Of a stretch of 64,000 bases of DNA, positions 1-9,273 are shown in pieces. Position numbers and translations under genes: made by a program. The notes below the pieces were generated by a model. It made no database searches, was not told the DNA's origin, and saw nothing but the letters and a program-made list of their open reading frames with translations. Source of the DNA: an uncultured Paracoccaceae bacterium (lineage in GTDB: Bacteria > Pseudomonadota > Alphaproteobacteria > Rhodobacterales > Rhodobacteraceae). The first letter of the stretch is position 1, and every line of letters starts with the position of its first letter. The stretch lies in the NCBI GenBank assembly GCA_947500825.1, contig CANMTR010000004.1, forward strand, positions 1 to 64,000. Direction: 5' to 3'.

Positions 1-390
1 CGCGGCGGTTCTGCCGCTGATCATCGCGCTGGTGGCGGCGCGCCCCACCTACGGCTACCGGCGCATCACGGCGCTCCCGAACCGCCAGCTCCGGTCGGAC
101 GGTGCCGCGCCCATCAATACATCGCCAGGGACACGCGCATCTTCGCCAGCCAGCTCGGCCTGAAGCCCTGCTTCACGCCGGTGAAGAGCCCGCAGAGCAA
201 TGGCATCTCGGAAGCGTTCGTGAAGACGCTGAAGCGGGACTACGTCCATGTAACGCCACTCCGAGATGCCGCCACAGTCCTCGAATTGATTGCCGGGTGG
301 TTCGAGGACTACAACGACAACCACCCGCACTCAGGGCTGAAGATGCGCTCGCCTCGCGAGTTCATCGCAGCTCAAACCGCAACCGCCTGA
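1..390 (+). pseudogene. IS3-family transposase OrfB (rve integrase core) remnant, 5'-truncated by the window and internally deleted
   Basis: Frame 2 reads ...ARPTYGYRRITALPNRQLRSDGAAPIN then breaks; another frame continues YIARDTRIFASQLGLKPCFTPVKSPQSNGISEAFVKTLKRDYV...WFEDYNDNHPHSGLKMRSPREF, typical of IS3 OrfB C-terminus. The middle, with part of the DDE core, is missing. Confidence 0.85.
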
Positions 391-426
391 GTGTCCGGTA
401 AAACGGGGGCAAGACCAATCCGACCG

Positions 427-1236
427 TCAATTCGTTCGTGAAACGGAAGCGGACGCTTCGCTTGTCGCCGAGTCGGCAGGGGTTTCACCCGGCTCCACGT
501 CGAAATGGCCCACATCGGGCTTGGCGTTACGCAAGCGCACGTACCCCAGCACGCGATTGTCGCGCTTGGGATCCAGCACGAGGATCTCGCCCTCGTAGAC
601 CGAGAACTCCGTCAGCTCCTGTATATTGGTGAAATGGGTCACGACGAGGAGCGGGCCTTTCCCATCCCCTCCGTCCCAGGAGGAGACGAGGTCTTCGAGA
701 CCTGAGACCGTGCGCGCTCCCTGGAGAGAGAGAAGAAGGTTGAGGTTGTCGCGTGTCTTCACGGCAAGATTCCCCCAGACACCTGGCTCGAGGCGTTCGT
801 AGCCCTCGCCCAGGGCCGAGACCGTCTGCTGGTTCCGGCACCATTCGCTGACGACGACCTGTCCGAACCCGATGTCGTTGTGCGCGAGAAGCGACCCCAG
901 ATCGCGCATGTCCGCGCGCCCTTCGTCAGACAGGATGCGCTGATTCTCGCAATCGTCGGGAGCCACGTCCTTCTCGTCCAGCTTCGACCAGTCGGTGGGG
1001 CCGTGGCGCATGAGGAAGACGACATCGTCACGCAGGAACATCTCGCCGAAGTTCTGGATGGGCTCGAACCGGATGGCGTTGTCGATCTCGCTCCGCCCTA
1101 TTTCGGGGTCGCCCAAGGCGGTCGACATCTCGCCGACCGAGTCGGAGATCTCGGTGACGTCGTCACGGTCGGGCGCGGCGAAAGACGCCGTCGTCATGAG
1201 GCCCAGGAGGGCCGCGGTCGCGGTGATGCGCAACAT
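427..1236 (-). CDS. histidine phosphatase family protein, probably secreted
   Basis: Signal-like MLRITATAALLGLMTTASFA; FLMRHGPTDW (RHG motif) and VVSEWCRNQQT. Start reset from 1335 to 1236. Confidence 0.75.
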   Translation of the reverse strand: MLRITATAALLGLMTTASFAAPDRDDVTEISDSVGEMSTALGDPEIGRSEIDNAIRFEPIQNFGEMFLRDDVVFLMRHGPTDWSKLDEKDVAPDDCENQRILSDEGRADMRDLGSLLAHNDIGFGQVVVSEWCRNQQTVSALGEGYERLEPGVWGNLAVKTRDNLNLLLSLQGARTVSGLEDLVSSWDGGDGKGPLLVVTHFTNIQELTEFSVYEGEILVLDPKRDNRVLGYVRLRNAKPDVGHFDVEPGETPADSATSEASASVSRTN

Positions 1237-1483
1237 GTCGTTCCTTTCGCGGACGCGCGCTCGCGCGCGGCCAACTGTCGTTGTCGGGGGCGGACAGGCG
1301 ATGCCGGCCCCGCGCACGGTCCAGATAACGCCCATTCGATTAGGAAGGATTTAAGGACGTCCCATTGCCGCACAAAGGAGCACCGCAAGAGAGAGATCCC
1401 TGCAGTTGCGCACAAAACGGTGACGCTTTACCTCCGGCTCCACCGGTCACATGGTCGAGATGTCCCGCATACGGAGCCCGGAC

Positions 1484-2068
1484 ATGCTGATTCTCTTCGC
1501 AATTCTCTCGTTCCTTCTGGGATCGATCCCGTTCGGGCTGGTCATCACAAGGGCCATGGGGCTGGGAGACCTGCGCAAGATCGGGTCGGGCAATATCGGG
1601 GCGACCAACGTGTTGCGGACGGGGTCGAAGCCGGCGGCGTTCGCCACGCTGATCTGCGACGTGGGAAAGGGCGCGTTCGCGGTGCTGGTGGCGCGTGCCG
1701 TACTGGGAGAACTCGCCGCGCAGGTCGCGGGTGTTGCCGCCTTCGCGGGCCATTGCTACCCGATCTACCTGAAGTTCCGCGGGGGCAAGGGCGTCGCGAC
1801 ATTCCTCGGCACGGTGCTGGCGCTGGTCTGGCCCGTTGGACTCGGGGTATGCGCTACATGGCTCGCGGTGGCCGCGATGAGCCGGTTGTCGTCGCTCGCG
1901 GCCCTCGTGGCGGCCATGTCGGCACCGGTCTATGCGCTTCTGTTCGGCGGCGGCAGCGCGCTGGCCGCGGGATTGGCCGCGATGGCAGCAGTCATATTCC
2001 TGCGCCACAAGGCGAACATCGCCCGCATCGCCGCGGGGACGGAGCCGCGAATCGGTGCAGGGAAATGA
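1484..2068 (+). CDS. plsY: glycerol-3-phosphate acyltransferase PlsY
   Basis: LLGSIPFGLVITR, GSGNIGATNVLRTGSK, FAGHCYPIYLKFRGGKGVAT motifs of the PlsY family. Confidence 0.93.
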   Translation: MLILFAILSFLLGSIPFGLVITRAMGLGDLRKIGSGNIGATNVLRTGSKPAAFATLICDVGKGAFAVLVARAVLGELAAQVAGVAAFAGHCYPIYLKFRGGKGVATFLGTVLALVWPVGLGVCATWLAVAAMSRLSSLAALVAAMSAPVYALLFGGGSALAAGLAAMAAVIFLRHKANIARIAAGTEPRIGAGK

Positions 2069-2280
2069 TGGCTGGTTCGACGCGCCACCGAAGGGCGTGT
2101 TCCGCACGGTCTGCGAGATGGTGAAGTCGCTGCACCCGGGCGACAGGGCTTGAAGAATCCCCGCCCGCGAAGGTGGCGGGACGGACCAGCGCCAAAGTCT
2201 ACCAAATGTCGGGGAGGGAGGGCCTGCCCAAGCCCTGCGAGGTGTCGGCAGACAGGGTGAGACGCTTCGTCCCCAAGGCA

Positions 2281-2310
2281 CGGGCCGCCGGGACGGATCC
2301 CGACGGCCCG
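2281..2310. terminator. strong inverted repeat (candidate bidirectional terminator)
   Basis: cgggccgccggga-cgga-tcccgacggcccg, 13-bp arms with one mismatch, between the end of plsY and the 3' end of the minus-strand lipoprotein gene; no clear T-tract. Confidence 0.4.
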
Positions 2311-2321
2311 AAGAGGTCTTC

Positions 2322-2591
2322 TTACGGGCAGGCGGCGGTGTAGCGCTCGCCGTACTGGTTCTCGTAGACGCAGTTGCCACGCTGGGTCTGGCCGACGTAG
2401 TTGCCGGCCGCGGCACCCACGGCACCGCCGATCAGCGCACCCGCCACGCGATCGTCGTCGCCCGACACGGCCGCGCCCGTGGCGGCGCCCAGCGCGGCGC
2501 CGGTCAGGGCACCCTGGTTATTGCCACCACCGGTCGCCTGGCAGCCCGCGAGGAGCGCGACGAGCGGAACGGCGGTCAGAAGCTTCTTCAT
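2322..2591 (-). CDS. small glycine-zipper lipoprotein
   Basis: MKKLLTAVPLVALLAGCQATGGG lipobox; GAALGAATGAAVSG...GALIGGAVGAAAGNYVG glycine zippers. Confidence 0.75.
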   Translation of the reverse strand: MKKLLTAVPLVALLAGCQATGGGNNQGALTGAALGAATGAAVSGDDDRVAGALIGGAVGAAAGNYVGQTQRGNCVYENQYGERYTAACP

Positions 2592-2698
2592 CGTTTCATA
2601 CCTCCTGAAAACGCTGTCCCGAAACTACTCGCTTCACCGCATGGGTCCAGATCGAATAGGTAAATTTGGCTCTATTCCGCCACTTTCCCCGAAAGAGG

Positions 2699-4069
2699 TC
2701 AGTAGGAATACTCGTCGAAGACCGACGTGACATCGCCGTTCCACTCGCCATGGTAGCGGGCGATGAGGTCGTCGGCAGGGACCTGCCCGCTCTCGACGCT
2801 CTCGGTCAGGGCGTTGAGGAAATGGGTTTCGTCGGGGATCATGCCGCCCGCGCCCATCCGAGACCGCGCCTTCAGGCCGGCGCCGGCGATCTCGACGCAT
2901 TCGGCCGCGATCTCCTCCATCCTGAGGCCGGCCACCTTGGCCTGGAGCCCGTCGACGGATGCCGCCACCCGCAGTGCCTCGCGCGTCTCGGCATCCCATG
3001 TGCGGCATACATCCCACGCGGCGTCGAGCGCCGTCTGGTCGTAGGTCAGCCCGACCCAGAAGGCCGGAAGGGCACAAAGCCGCCGCCAGGGGCCGCCATC
3101 GGCGCCGCGCATCTCGATGAACTTCTTGATGCGGGCTTCGGGGAAGATCGTGGTGAGATGGTCTGCCCAGTCCGACAGGGTCGGCCTCTCGCCCGGCAGG
3201 GCCGGCAGCTCGCCCTTCAGAAAATCCCGGAAGGACTGGCCGAGCGCATCGATGTAGCGCCCGTCGCGATAGACGAAGTACATGGGCACGTCGAGCGCGT
3301 AGTCCACCCACCGCTCGAAACCGAACCCGTCCTCGAAGACGAAGGGCAGCATGCCCGTGCGGTCCGCGTCCAGGTCACGCCAGACGCGGCTGCGCCACGA
3401 CTTGTGGCCGTTGAGCTTGCCGTCGAGGAACGGAGAATTGGCAAAGAGCGCCGTGGCCACGGGCTGCAGGGCGATGGCCACGCGCAGCTTCTTGACCATG
3501 TCGGCCTCGGACGCGAAGTCGAGGTTCACCTGAACGGTGCAGGTGCGGCGCATCATGTCGACACCCATGGTGCCCACCTTCCGCATGTAGCCGTCCATCA
3601 GCTTGTAGCGGCCCTTGGGCATCAGCGGCATCTGGTCGTGGGACCAGTGCGGCGCGGCCCCGAGGCCGATGAAGCCCACGCCGATCCGGTCGGCCACGGC
3701 CTTCACCTGGGCCAGGTGGTCGTTCACCTCGTCGCAGGTCTCGTGGATCGTCTCCAGCGGCGCGCCGGAGAGTTCGAGTTGGCCTCCGGGTTCGAGGGAG
3801 ACGTTGGCGCCGTCCTTCTCCAGCCCGATCAGGTGGCCGCTCTCCTCCACCGGGGCCCAGCCGAACTGGTCCCGCAGCCCCGACAGGACGGCGTGGATCG
3901 AGCGCTCGCCCTCGTAGGGGAGCGGTGCGAGCGTATCCTTGCAGTAGCCGAACTTCTCGTGCTCGGTGCCGATCCGCCACTGGTCCTTCGGCTTGCAGCC
4001 AGCGGCGAGGTATTCCGCCATCTGCTCGTGGCGCTCGATCGGGCCGCCGCCGCTTTGTGGAATGGACAT
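2699..4069 (-). CDS. gshA: glutamate--cysteine ligase (plant/alphaproteobacterial type)
   Basis: WRIGTEHEKFGY, GAPLETIHETCDEVNDHL, GLGAAPHW, CTVQVNLDFASEADMVKK; start reset to MSIPQSGGGPIERHEQ. Confidence 0.9.
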   Translation of the reverse strand: MSIPQSGGGPIERHEQMAEYLAAGCKPKDQWRIGTEHEKFGYCKDTLAPLPYEGERSIHAVLSGLRDQFGWAPVEESGHLIGLEKDGANVSLEPGGQLELSGAPLETIHETCDEVNDHLAQVKAVADRIGVGFIGLGAAPHWSHDQMPLMPKGRYKLMDGYMRKVGTMGVDMMRRTCTVQVNLDFASEADMVKKLRVAIALQPVATALFANSPFLDGKLNGHKSWRSRVWRDLDADRTGMLPFVFEDGFGFERWVDYALDVPMYFVYRDGRYIDALGQSFRDFLKGELPALPGERPTLSDWADHLTTIFPEARIKKFIEMRGADGGPWRRLCALPAFWVGLTYDQTALDAAWDVCRTWDAETREALRVAASVDGLQAKVAGLRMEEIAAECVEIAGAGLKARSRMGAGGMIPDETHFLNALTESVESGQVPADDLIARYHGEWNGDVTSVFDEYSY

Positions 4070-4121
4070 GCGTCCCCCGTCATTTCCGCACGCGTCGAAG
4101 TGGGGGGACGGCAGGAGGAAG

Positions 4122-4643
4122 TCAACCGAGCCGTTCCGGGGTGGCGCGCCACAACACGCGCCGCCCCGGGGCGGTCTCGCGCACGGCGCGCACGAGATGA
4201 TCCTGGCCCAGGCCGGGCAGAGCCCCAAGCGCATCGTAGAGGGCGCCGGCGTTCTCGGCGTCAGCCGGGATGGCGACGCTGTTGCCCTCCCTGTCGCCCA
4301 GCATCCAGACGGGCGCGCCGGTGCCGTGCCGCTCGATGGCCACCAGCGCCAGGCTGTCGGCGGAAACGACCCCGCCCCCCGGGCCGGAAAGATAGGTGAT
4401 CTGCCGCTCGGTCACTGACACCACGCCCGCGCCGCCGCCATCCTTCGGGCGCCTGAGGCGCAGCACCCCCTCGCGCAGGATGCCGACGCCGCCCAGGGCG
4501 AGCACGACGCCGACCCAGCGCATGATCCCGGTGGCGCCAAACCCCCACCAAAGGCCGAGCGCGACCGCACCGGCGCCGATCGCGGCTTCGCGCCAGGCCA
4601 GGAGGCGCCCCAGGGCCTCGGGCCGCAGGAAGCCCCGGCTCAC
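4122..4643 (-). CDS. hypothetical membrane protein
   Basis: GTG start overlapping the rsmE stop (GTGA); two hydrophobic segments then a soluble domain. Confidence 0.65.
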   Translation of the reverse strand: MSRGFLRPEALGRLLAWREAAIGAGAVALGLWWGFGATGIMRWVGVVLALGGVGILREGVLRLRRPKDGGGAGVVSVTERQITYLSGPGGGVVSADSLALVAIERHGTGAPVWMLGDREGNSVAIPADAENAGALYDALGALPGLGQDHLVRAVRETAPGRRVLWRATPERLG

Positions 4644-5365
4644 GACCAGTCCCCGAGGGCGCTCTGCCACAGGGCGAGGGCCGCCACCGCCGCGGTGTCG
4701 GCGCGCAGGATGCGCGGACCGAGGCTCACCGCGCGCGCCGCGTCCATCGCGGCCAGGCGGGCGCGTTCGGCCTGCGAAAAGCCCCCCTCCGGGCCGATCA
4801 GGATCGCCCACGGTCCGCCGCGCTCGGCCGGGTCCAATGCGGTGGCCGGACCCGCCAGCCCCTCGTCGCAGAACATGAGCCTCCGAGTGCCTTCCCAACC
4901 GTCGAGGATCCGGCTCAGAGGCGTAAGTTCGTCGACCGTAGGCACGTAGGTGCCGCCGCATTGCTCGGCCGCCTCGACCGCGTGGGCCTGCAAACGGTCG
5001 CGTCGGATTCGTTCGGAGTTGGTGAAGTCGGTCTGGACGGGGCAGATCCGCGCCGCGCCGAGCTCGGCCGCCTTCTCGACGATGAAGTCGGTTCTGGCCT
5101 TCTTGATCGGTGCGAAGAGCAGGTGCAGATCCGGCGGCTTGCGCTGCGGCGCCACCTGCGCGCGGCATTGAAGCACGCCCGCCTTCTTGCGTGCCTCGAC
5201 CACCTCGGCCGACCAGGCCCCGTCGCGGCCGTCGAACACCTCCACCACGTCGCCCGGGCCCCGCCGCATGACCCCGAAGAGGTAATGCGCCTGAGCCGCG
5301 GTGAGCGGGACGGTTTGCCCCGCCCCCAGACGATGCTCTACATGAAGCCGGATCGTCGAGCCCAT
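4640..5365 (-). CDS. rsmE: 16S rRNA (uracil1498-N3)-methyltransferase RsmE
   Basis: AQAHYLFGVMR, FAPIKKARTDFIVEKAAELG, LIGPEGGFSQAE, LGPRILRADTAAVAAL. Confidence 0.93.
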   Translation of the reverse strand: MGSTIRLHVEHRLGAGQTVPLTAAQAHYLFGVMRRGPGDVVEVFDGRDGAWSAEVVEARKKAGVLQCRAQVAPQRKPPDLHLLFAPIKKARTDFIVEKAAELGAARICPVQTDFTNSERIRRDRLQAHAVEAAEQCGGTYVPTVDELTPLSRILDGWEGTRRLMFCDEGLAGPATALDPAERGGPWAILIGPEGGFSQAERARLAAMDAARAVSLGPRILRADTAAVAALALWQSALGDWS

Positions 5366-5383
5366 GGAGAAGGAAGACCTCCC

Positions 5384-6340
5384 GTGTCTGACCGAGAGGC
5401 GACGAAAGGCCAGGTAGCCGATGCCGTCAAGGGCAACTGGGTCGACCGGCGCGCGCCGGAGCCCACCCGCCCCTTCCTGCGGCTGTCGCGCGCGGACCGG
5501 CCCATAGGCACCTGGCTGCTGCTGCTGCCGTGCTGGTGGGGGCTGTTGCTGGCGTCCCTGGCCACCGACCGGTTCGGCTGGCAGGGGGCCTGGATCGCCA
5601 TCGGATGCGGGCTCGGCGCGATCCTGATGCGGGGCGCGGGATGCACCTGGAACGACATCACCGACCGCCACATCGATTCGGGAGTGACCCGCACCCGTTC
5701 GCGGCCGATCCCGTCGGGACAGGTGACGGTAGGGGGGGCGATGGCGTGGCTGGTCGCGCAATCGCTCGTCGCGTTGTGCATCCTGCTGACGTTCAACCTC
5801 AACGCCATCCTGATGGGGGTCCTGTCGCTGGCCACGGTCGCGGTCTATCCCTTCGCCAAGCGGTTCACCTGGTGGCCCCAGGTCTTCCTCGGGCTCGCGT
5901 TCAACTGGGGCGCCCTCCTGGCCTTTACCGCGCAGGCGGGCGCGCTCGGATGGCCGGCCGTGATCCTCTACCTCGCGGGGATATGCTGGACGCTGTTCTA
6001 CGATACCGTCTACGCCTACCAGGACGCGGAGGACGACGCCCTGATCGGGGTGAAGTCCACCGCGCGGCTCTTCGGAGAGCGGCCCCATCGGTGGCTGGGC
6101 GCCTTCGCCGCCGGCTGTGCGGGGCTGATGGCCCTGGCGATCCTAGCGGCGATGGGGACCGGCGATCCGATCGCCCTGTTGCTGGCGCTGATCGCGCCCC
6201 TGGCGATCGGCGGTCACATGGCCCGTCAGCTCCGGGCGTTCGACCCTGCAGACACAGAGACCTGCCTCGGGCTCTTCCGATCCAACCGCGACGCTGGCCT
6301 CCTGGCTGCGCTGTTTCTCGCCATCGCGCTCTTGGTGTGA
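5384..6340 (+). CDS. ubiA: 4-hydroxybenzoate polyprenyltransferase UbiA
   Basis: RADRPIGTWLLLLPCWWGL, GAGCTWNDITDRHIDSGVTRTRSRPIPSG, YDTVYAYQDAEDDALIGVKSTA; GTG start assumed. Confidence 0.93.
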   Translation: MSDREATKGQVADAVKGNWVDRRAPEPTRPFLRLSRADRPIGTWLLLLPCWWGLLLASLATDRFGWQGAWIAIGCGLGAILMRGAGCTWNDITDRHIDSGVTRTRSRPIPSGQVTVGGAMAWLVAQSLVALCILLTFNLNAILMGVLSLATVAVYPFAKRFTWWPQVFLGLAFNWGALLAFTAQAGALGWPAVILYLAGICWTLFYDTVYAYQDAEDDALIGVKSTARLFGERPHRWLGAFAAGCAGLMALAILAAMGTGDPIALLLALIAPLAIGGHMARQLRAFDPADTETCLGLFRSNRDAGLLAALFLAIALLV

Positions 6341-6397
6341 TGGATTCCCCCCAGATCAGCACCTAGACCCGCGCAACCCATTCGAGGCGGCCCTCCC

Positions 6398-8242
6398 ATG
6401 CGAAAGAAACCGCTCCTTCCCGTGCTCGTGGCCTTCGTCATCGCCGGCGCCGTTTCGGTGGCCGCGGCGACGGTGGCCGTCGACCGGATCGAAACGCGCT
6501 CCATCGAGGCGATCGAGGGCGAGCTCGGTTCCCACGGGCTCGACTGGGCGTCGGTTGCCGCCGACGGGCTGCGGGTCGAGCTGACCGGGACCGCCCCTGA
6601 CGAGGCGACGCGGTTCCGCGCCCTGAGCGCCACGGGCGCGGTGGTGGACGGCTCTCGCGTGATCGACCGGATGGAGGTGGTGCAGGCCGACCCGATTGCC
6701 GCGCCCCGATTCGCAATCGAGATCCTGCGCGCCGACGACAACGTGATGCTCATCGGCCTCGTCCCGGAAGCGACCGACCGCGCCGAGCTGGCCGATGACA
6801 TCTCCCAGAGTGCAGACAGGCTCCCGGTCACCGACCTGATGGAGGTCGCGCGCCATCCGGCGCCCGCCACCTGGGACGCGGCGCTGGCGTTCGGGCTGGA
6901 GGCGCTGTCGCGCAGCGAAAAGGCGAAAGTGTCCATCGCCGCCGACCGGGTCTCCCTCACCACCATGGCCCCCGATTCCGACGCGCGCGCGACCCTGGAG
7001 CGCGACCTGCGCCGAGCCGCGCCCGAAGGGGTGGAAATCGCGCTTGATATCAGCGCGCCGCGGCCCGTGATCGCGCCGTTCGTCCTGCGCCTTACCCGCG
7101 AGGAGGGGGCGACGTCGCTGGTAGCCTGTTCTGCCGGCGACGAGGTCGGCCGCGACCGTATCATCGCGGCGGCGACAGAGCTCGGCGTCGAGGAGGCCCG
7201 CTGCCGCATCGGCCTGGGCGCCCCCTCGACCGAGTGGAGCGCCGCGGCCAGCCGGGCGCTCGAGGCGATGCGCGGAGTGGACACGGGAACCCTCAGCCTT
7301 TCGAACCTCGACCTGCGGATCGAGGCCGGGCCGGACGTGCGCGACTTCGGCGCGACGGTGAGCGCGCTGGAGCGGCATCTGCCCGCGGAGTTCACCCTGA
7401 CCGCGGCACAGGCCGACGCCGAGCAGGTCGCGGCACAGGCAGGCCCGGCCGAGTTCATCGCCACCCGCAGCCCCGAAGGGCTGGTGCAGATGCGCGGGCG
7501 CATGGGCACCGACCGGGCGCGCGGCGTGGTCACGAGCTTCGGGCGGGCGCTGTTCGGCGGCGCACAGATGGACACCGCCATTGATGTATCGCCAGGGGTC
7601 CCCGACGGCTGGTCGCTCCGGGTACTGGCCGCGCTCGACGGGCTGTCGATCCTCAACAACGGCGCGGCGACGGTGCGCGAGGACGGCATCAGGATCTCGG
7701 GACTTTCGGGCAACCGCGAAGCCGCCAACGACCTCGCGCAATTGATGAGCGGGCGGTTGGGCGAGGACGTGGCCTACGACATCGACGTGCGCTACGACGA
7801 GCGCCTGGACCGGGAGCTGGACATGCCGACACCCGAGGAATGCGTGGGACGGGTCAATGCGATCCTGGCGGAGCGCCAGATCACGTTCGATCCCGGCTCC
7901 AGCACCATCGACGGCGCGTCGCGCGACAGCGTCGAGGCGATCGCGGCGATCCTGCGCACATGCGACGGCGTCTCCATGGAGGTGGGTGGATACACCGACA
8001 GCCAGGGCCGCGAGGAAATGAACCGCGAACTGAGTCAATCCAGGGCCGAAGCCGTTCTGACCGCCCTTCTGTCGCGTCGGATTCCCGTCGGAAACCTGTC
8101 GGCGGTCGGCTACGGGGAGGTCGATCCGGTGGCCGACAACGCGACCGCCGCAGGGCGTGAGGCCAATCGCAGGATCGAGTTCAGCCTCGTAGAGGAGCCA
8201 GGGGCGCAGGGCGAGAACGAGACGGCGGAGGGCGCGGAATGA
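6398..8242 (+). CDS. OmpA family protein with N-terminal TM/signal and BON-like repeats
   Basis: C-terminal ITFDPGSSTIDGASRDSVEAIAAIL...VEVGGYTDSQGREEMNRELSQSRAEAVLTALLSRRI...GYGEVDPVADNATAAGREANRRIEF. Confidence 0.88.
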   Translation: MRKKPLLPVLVAFVIAGAVSVAAATVAVDRIETRSIEAIEGELGSHGLDWASVAADGLRVELTGTAPDEATRFRALSATGAVVDGSRVIDRMEVVQADPIAAPRFAIEILRADDNVMLIGLVPEATDRAELADDISQSADRLPVTDLMEVARHPAPATWDAALAFGLEALSRSEKAKVSIAADRVSLTTMAPDSDARATLERDLRRAAPEGVEIALDISAPRPVIAPFVLRLTREEGATSLVACSAGDEVGRDRIIAAATELGVEEARCRIGLGAPSTEWSAAASRALEAMRGVDTGTLSLSNLDLRIEAGPDVRDFGATVSALERHLPAEFTLTAAQADAEQVAAQAGPAEFIATRSPEGLVQMRGRMGTDRARGVVTSFGRALFGGAQMDTAIDVSPGVPDGWSLRVLAALDGLSILNNGAATVREDGIRISGLSGNREAANDLAQLMSGRLGEDVAYDIDVRYDERLDRELDMPTPEECVGRVNAILAERQITFDPGSSTIDGASRDSVEAIAAILRTCDGVSMEVGGYTDSQGREEMNRELSQSRAEAVLTALLSRRIPVGNLSAVGYGEVDPVADNATAAGREANRRIEFSLVEEPGAQGENETAEGAE

Positions 8243-8571
8243 ACAGGTCGGAATTCGTCGTCGCCACGGCCGCGATCCTGTTCGTCGCCTTCATGCTGGG
8301 CTGGTTCGCCAATTGGCTGGTCCACCGCCTGACCCGGGTGAGCCAGGCCGATCTGGGCGAACTGGACCGGATGGCGCAGATGGTCCACGACGCCGAGGAG
8401 CAGCGCGACGAGGCGATCGCCTATGTCCACCAGCGCGAGGCGCAGCTCAAGGATCGCGTCCGCACGGCCGAGGAGGATCACCGCGCGGCGGTGGAGGCCC
8501 TTCAGGAAGTCCAGTCCGAAAACGCGGAACTCCGCGATTACATCGACCGGATGGACGCGCGGCGCACCTGA
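8239..8571 (+). CDS. single-TM coiled-coil membrane protein
   Basis: ATGA overlap with upstream stop; N-terminal TM then Glu/Gln/Arg-rich helix. Confidence 0.75.
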   Translation: MNRSEFVVATAAILFVAFMLGWFANWLVHRLTRVSQADLGELDRMAQMVHDAEEQRDEAIAYVHQREAQLKDRVRTAEEDHRAAVEALQEVQSENAELRDYIDRMDARRT

Positions 8572-8578
8572 CGCGGGC

Positions 8579-9022
8579 CTACCAGCGGTCGAGCGCCGCT
8601 TCATCGGCTTGGGTGGCCGCGACCCAGGACTCTCCGCGCGAGGTCGCCTCCTTCTTCCAGAAGGGGGCGCGGGACTTGAGGTAGTCCATCAGGAACTCGG
8701 CCGCGGCGAAGGCATCGCCGCGATGGGCGGCGGCGGTCGCGACCATCATGATCGTCTCGCCGGGGGCCATGCGTCCGAATCGATGGATCACGAGGACACC
8801 GCCCAGGGACCAGCGATCGCGAGCCTCCGAGGCTATGGCCTCGATCGCCGACGTGGTCATGCCCGGATAATGCTCGATCTCCATGTGGCGCAGGTCGCCC
8901 TCGGCGCTGTCGCGCACGAGGCCGGTGAAGGTGACGACCGCGCCGAGGTCGCGCCGACCGGCCGTGAACCGGGTCAGCTCGGCACCGGGATCGAAGGCCT
9001 CCGACTGGACGCGGACCTCCAT
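8579..9022 (-). CDS. moaE: molybdopterin synthase catalytic subunit MoaE
   Basis: GAVVTFTGLVRD, LRHMEIEHYPGMT, VLVIHRFGRMAPGE, APFWKKE. Confidence 0.93.
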   Translation of the reverse strand: MEVRVQSEAFDPGAELTRFTAGRRDLGAVVTFTGLVRDSAEGDLRHMEIEHYPGMTTSAIEAIASEARDRWSLGGVLVIHRFGRMAPGETIMMVATAAAHRGDAFAAAEFLMDYLKSRAPFWKKEATSRGESWVAATQADEAALDRW

Positions 9023-9273
9023 CAGCCGCCCGTCATCGGCGGGAAGAAGGCGACCTCGCGCGCCTCGGACAGGGCGGCATCGAAATCTGTGAGCTGCTGG
9101 TCCACCGCGACGCGGAGCGCGGAGATGTCGGAGAAGGCCACGTCGTAGCGATCCTCACGTGCGCGAAGCTCGTCGACGAGATCGCGCACGGTGCGCGCCG
9201 TCGTCTCCACCCGCTCGCGGGGCAGGCCGACACGTTCGCGCAGCCAGGCGAAATAGAGAACGTCGAGCGTCAT
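9022..9273 (-). CDS. moaD: molybdopterin synthase sulfur-carrier subunit MoaD
   Basis: LYFAWLRERVG...VAFFPPMTGG C-terminal GG; directly upstream of moaE. Confidence 0.92.
   Translation of the reverse strand: MTLDVLYFAWLRERVGLPRERVETTARTVRDLVDELRAREDRYDVAFSDISALRVAVDQQLTDFDAALSEAREVAFFPPMTGG

Noticed and set aside
2158-2179. Hairpin cccgcccgcgaaggtggcggg as terminator
   Set aside because: Short stem and no T-tract; not distinguishable from chance at this GC content.
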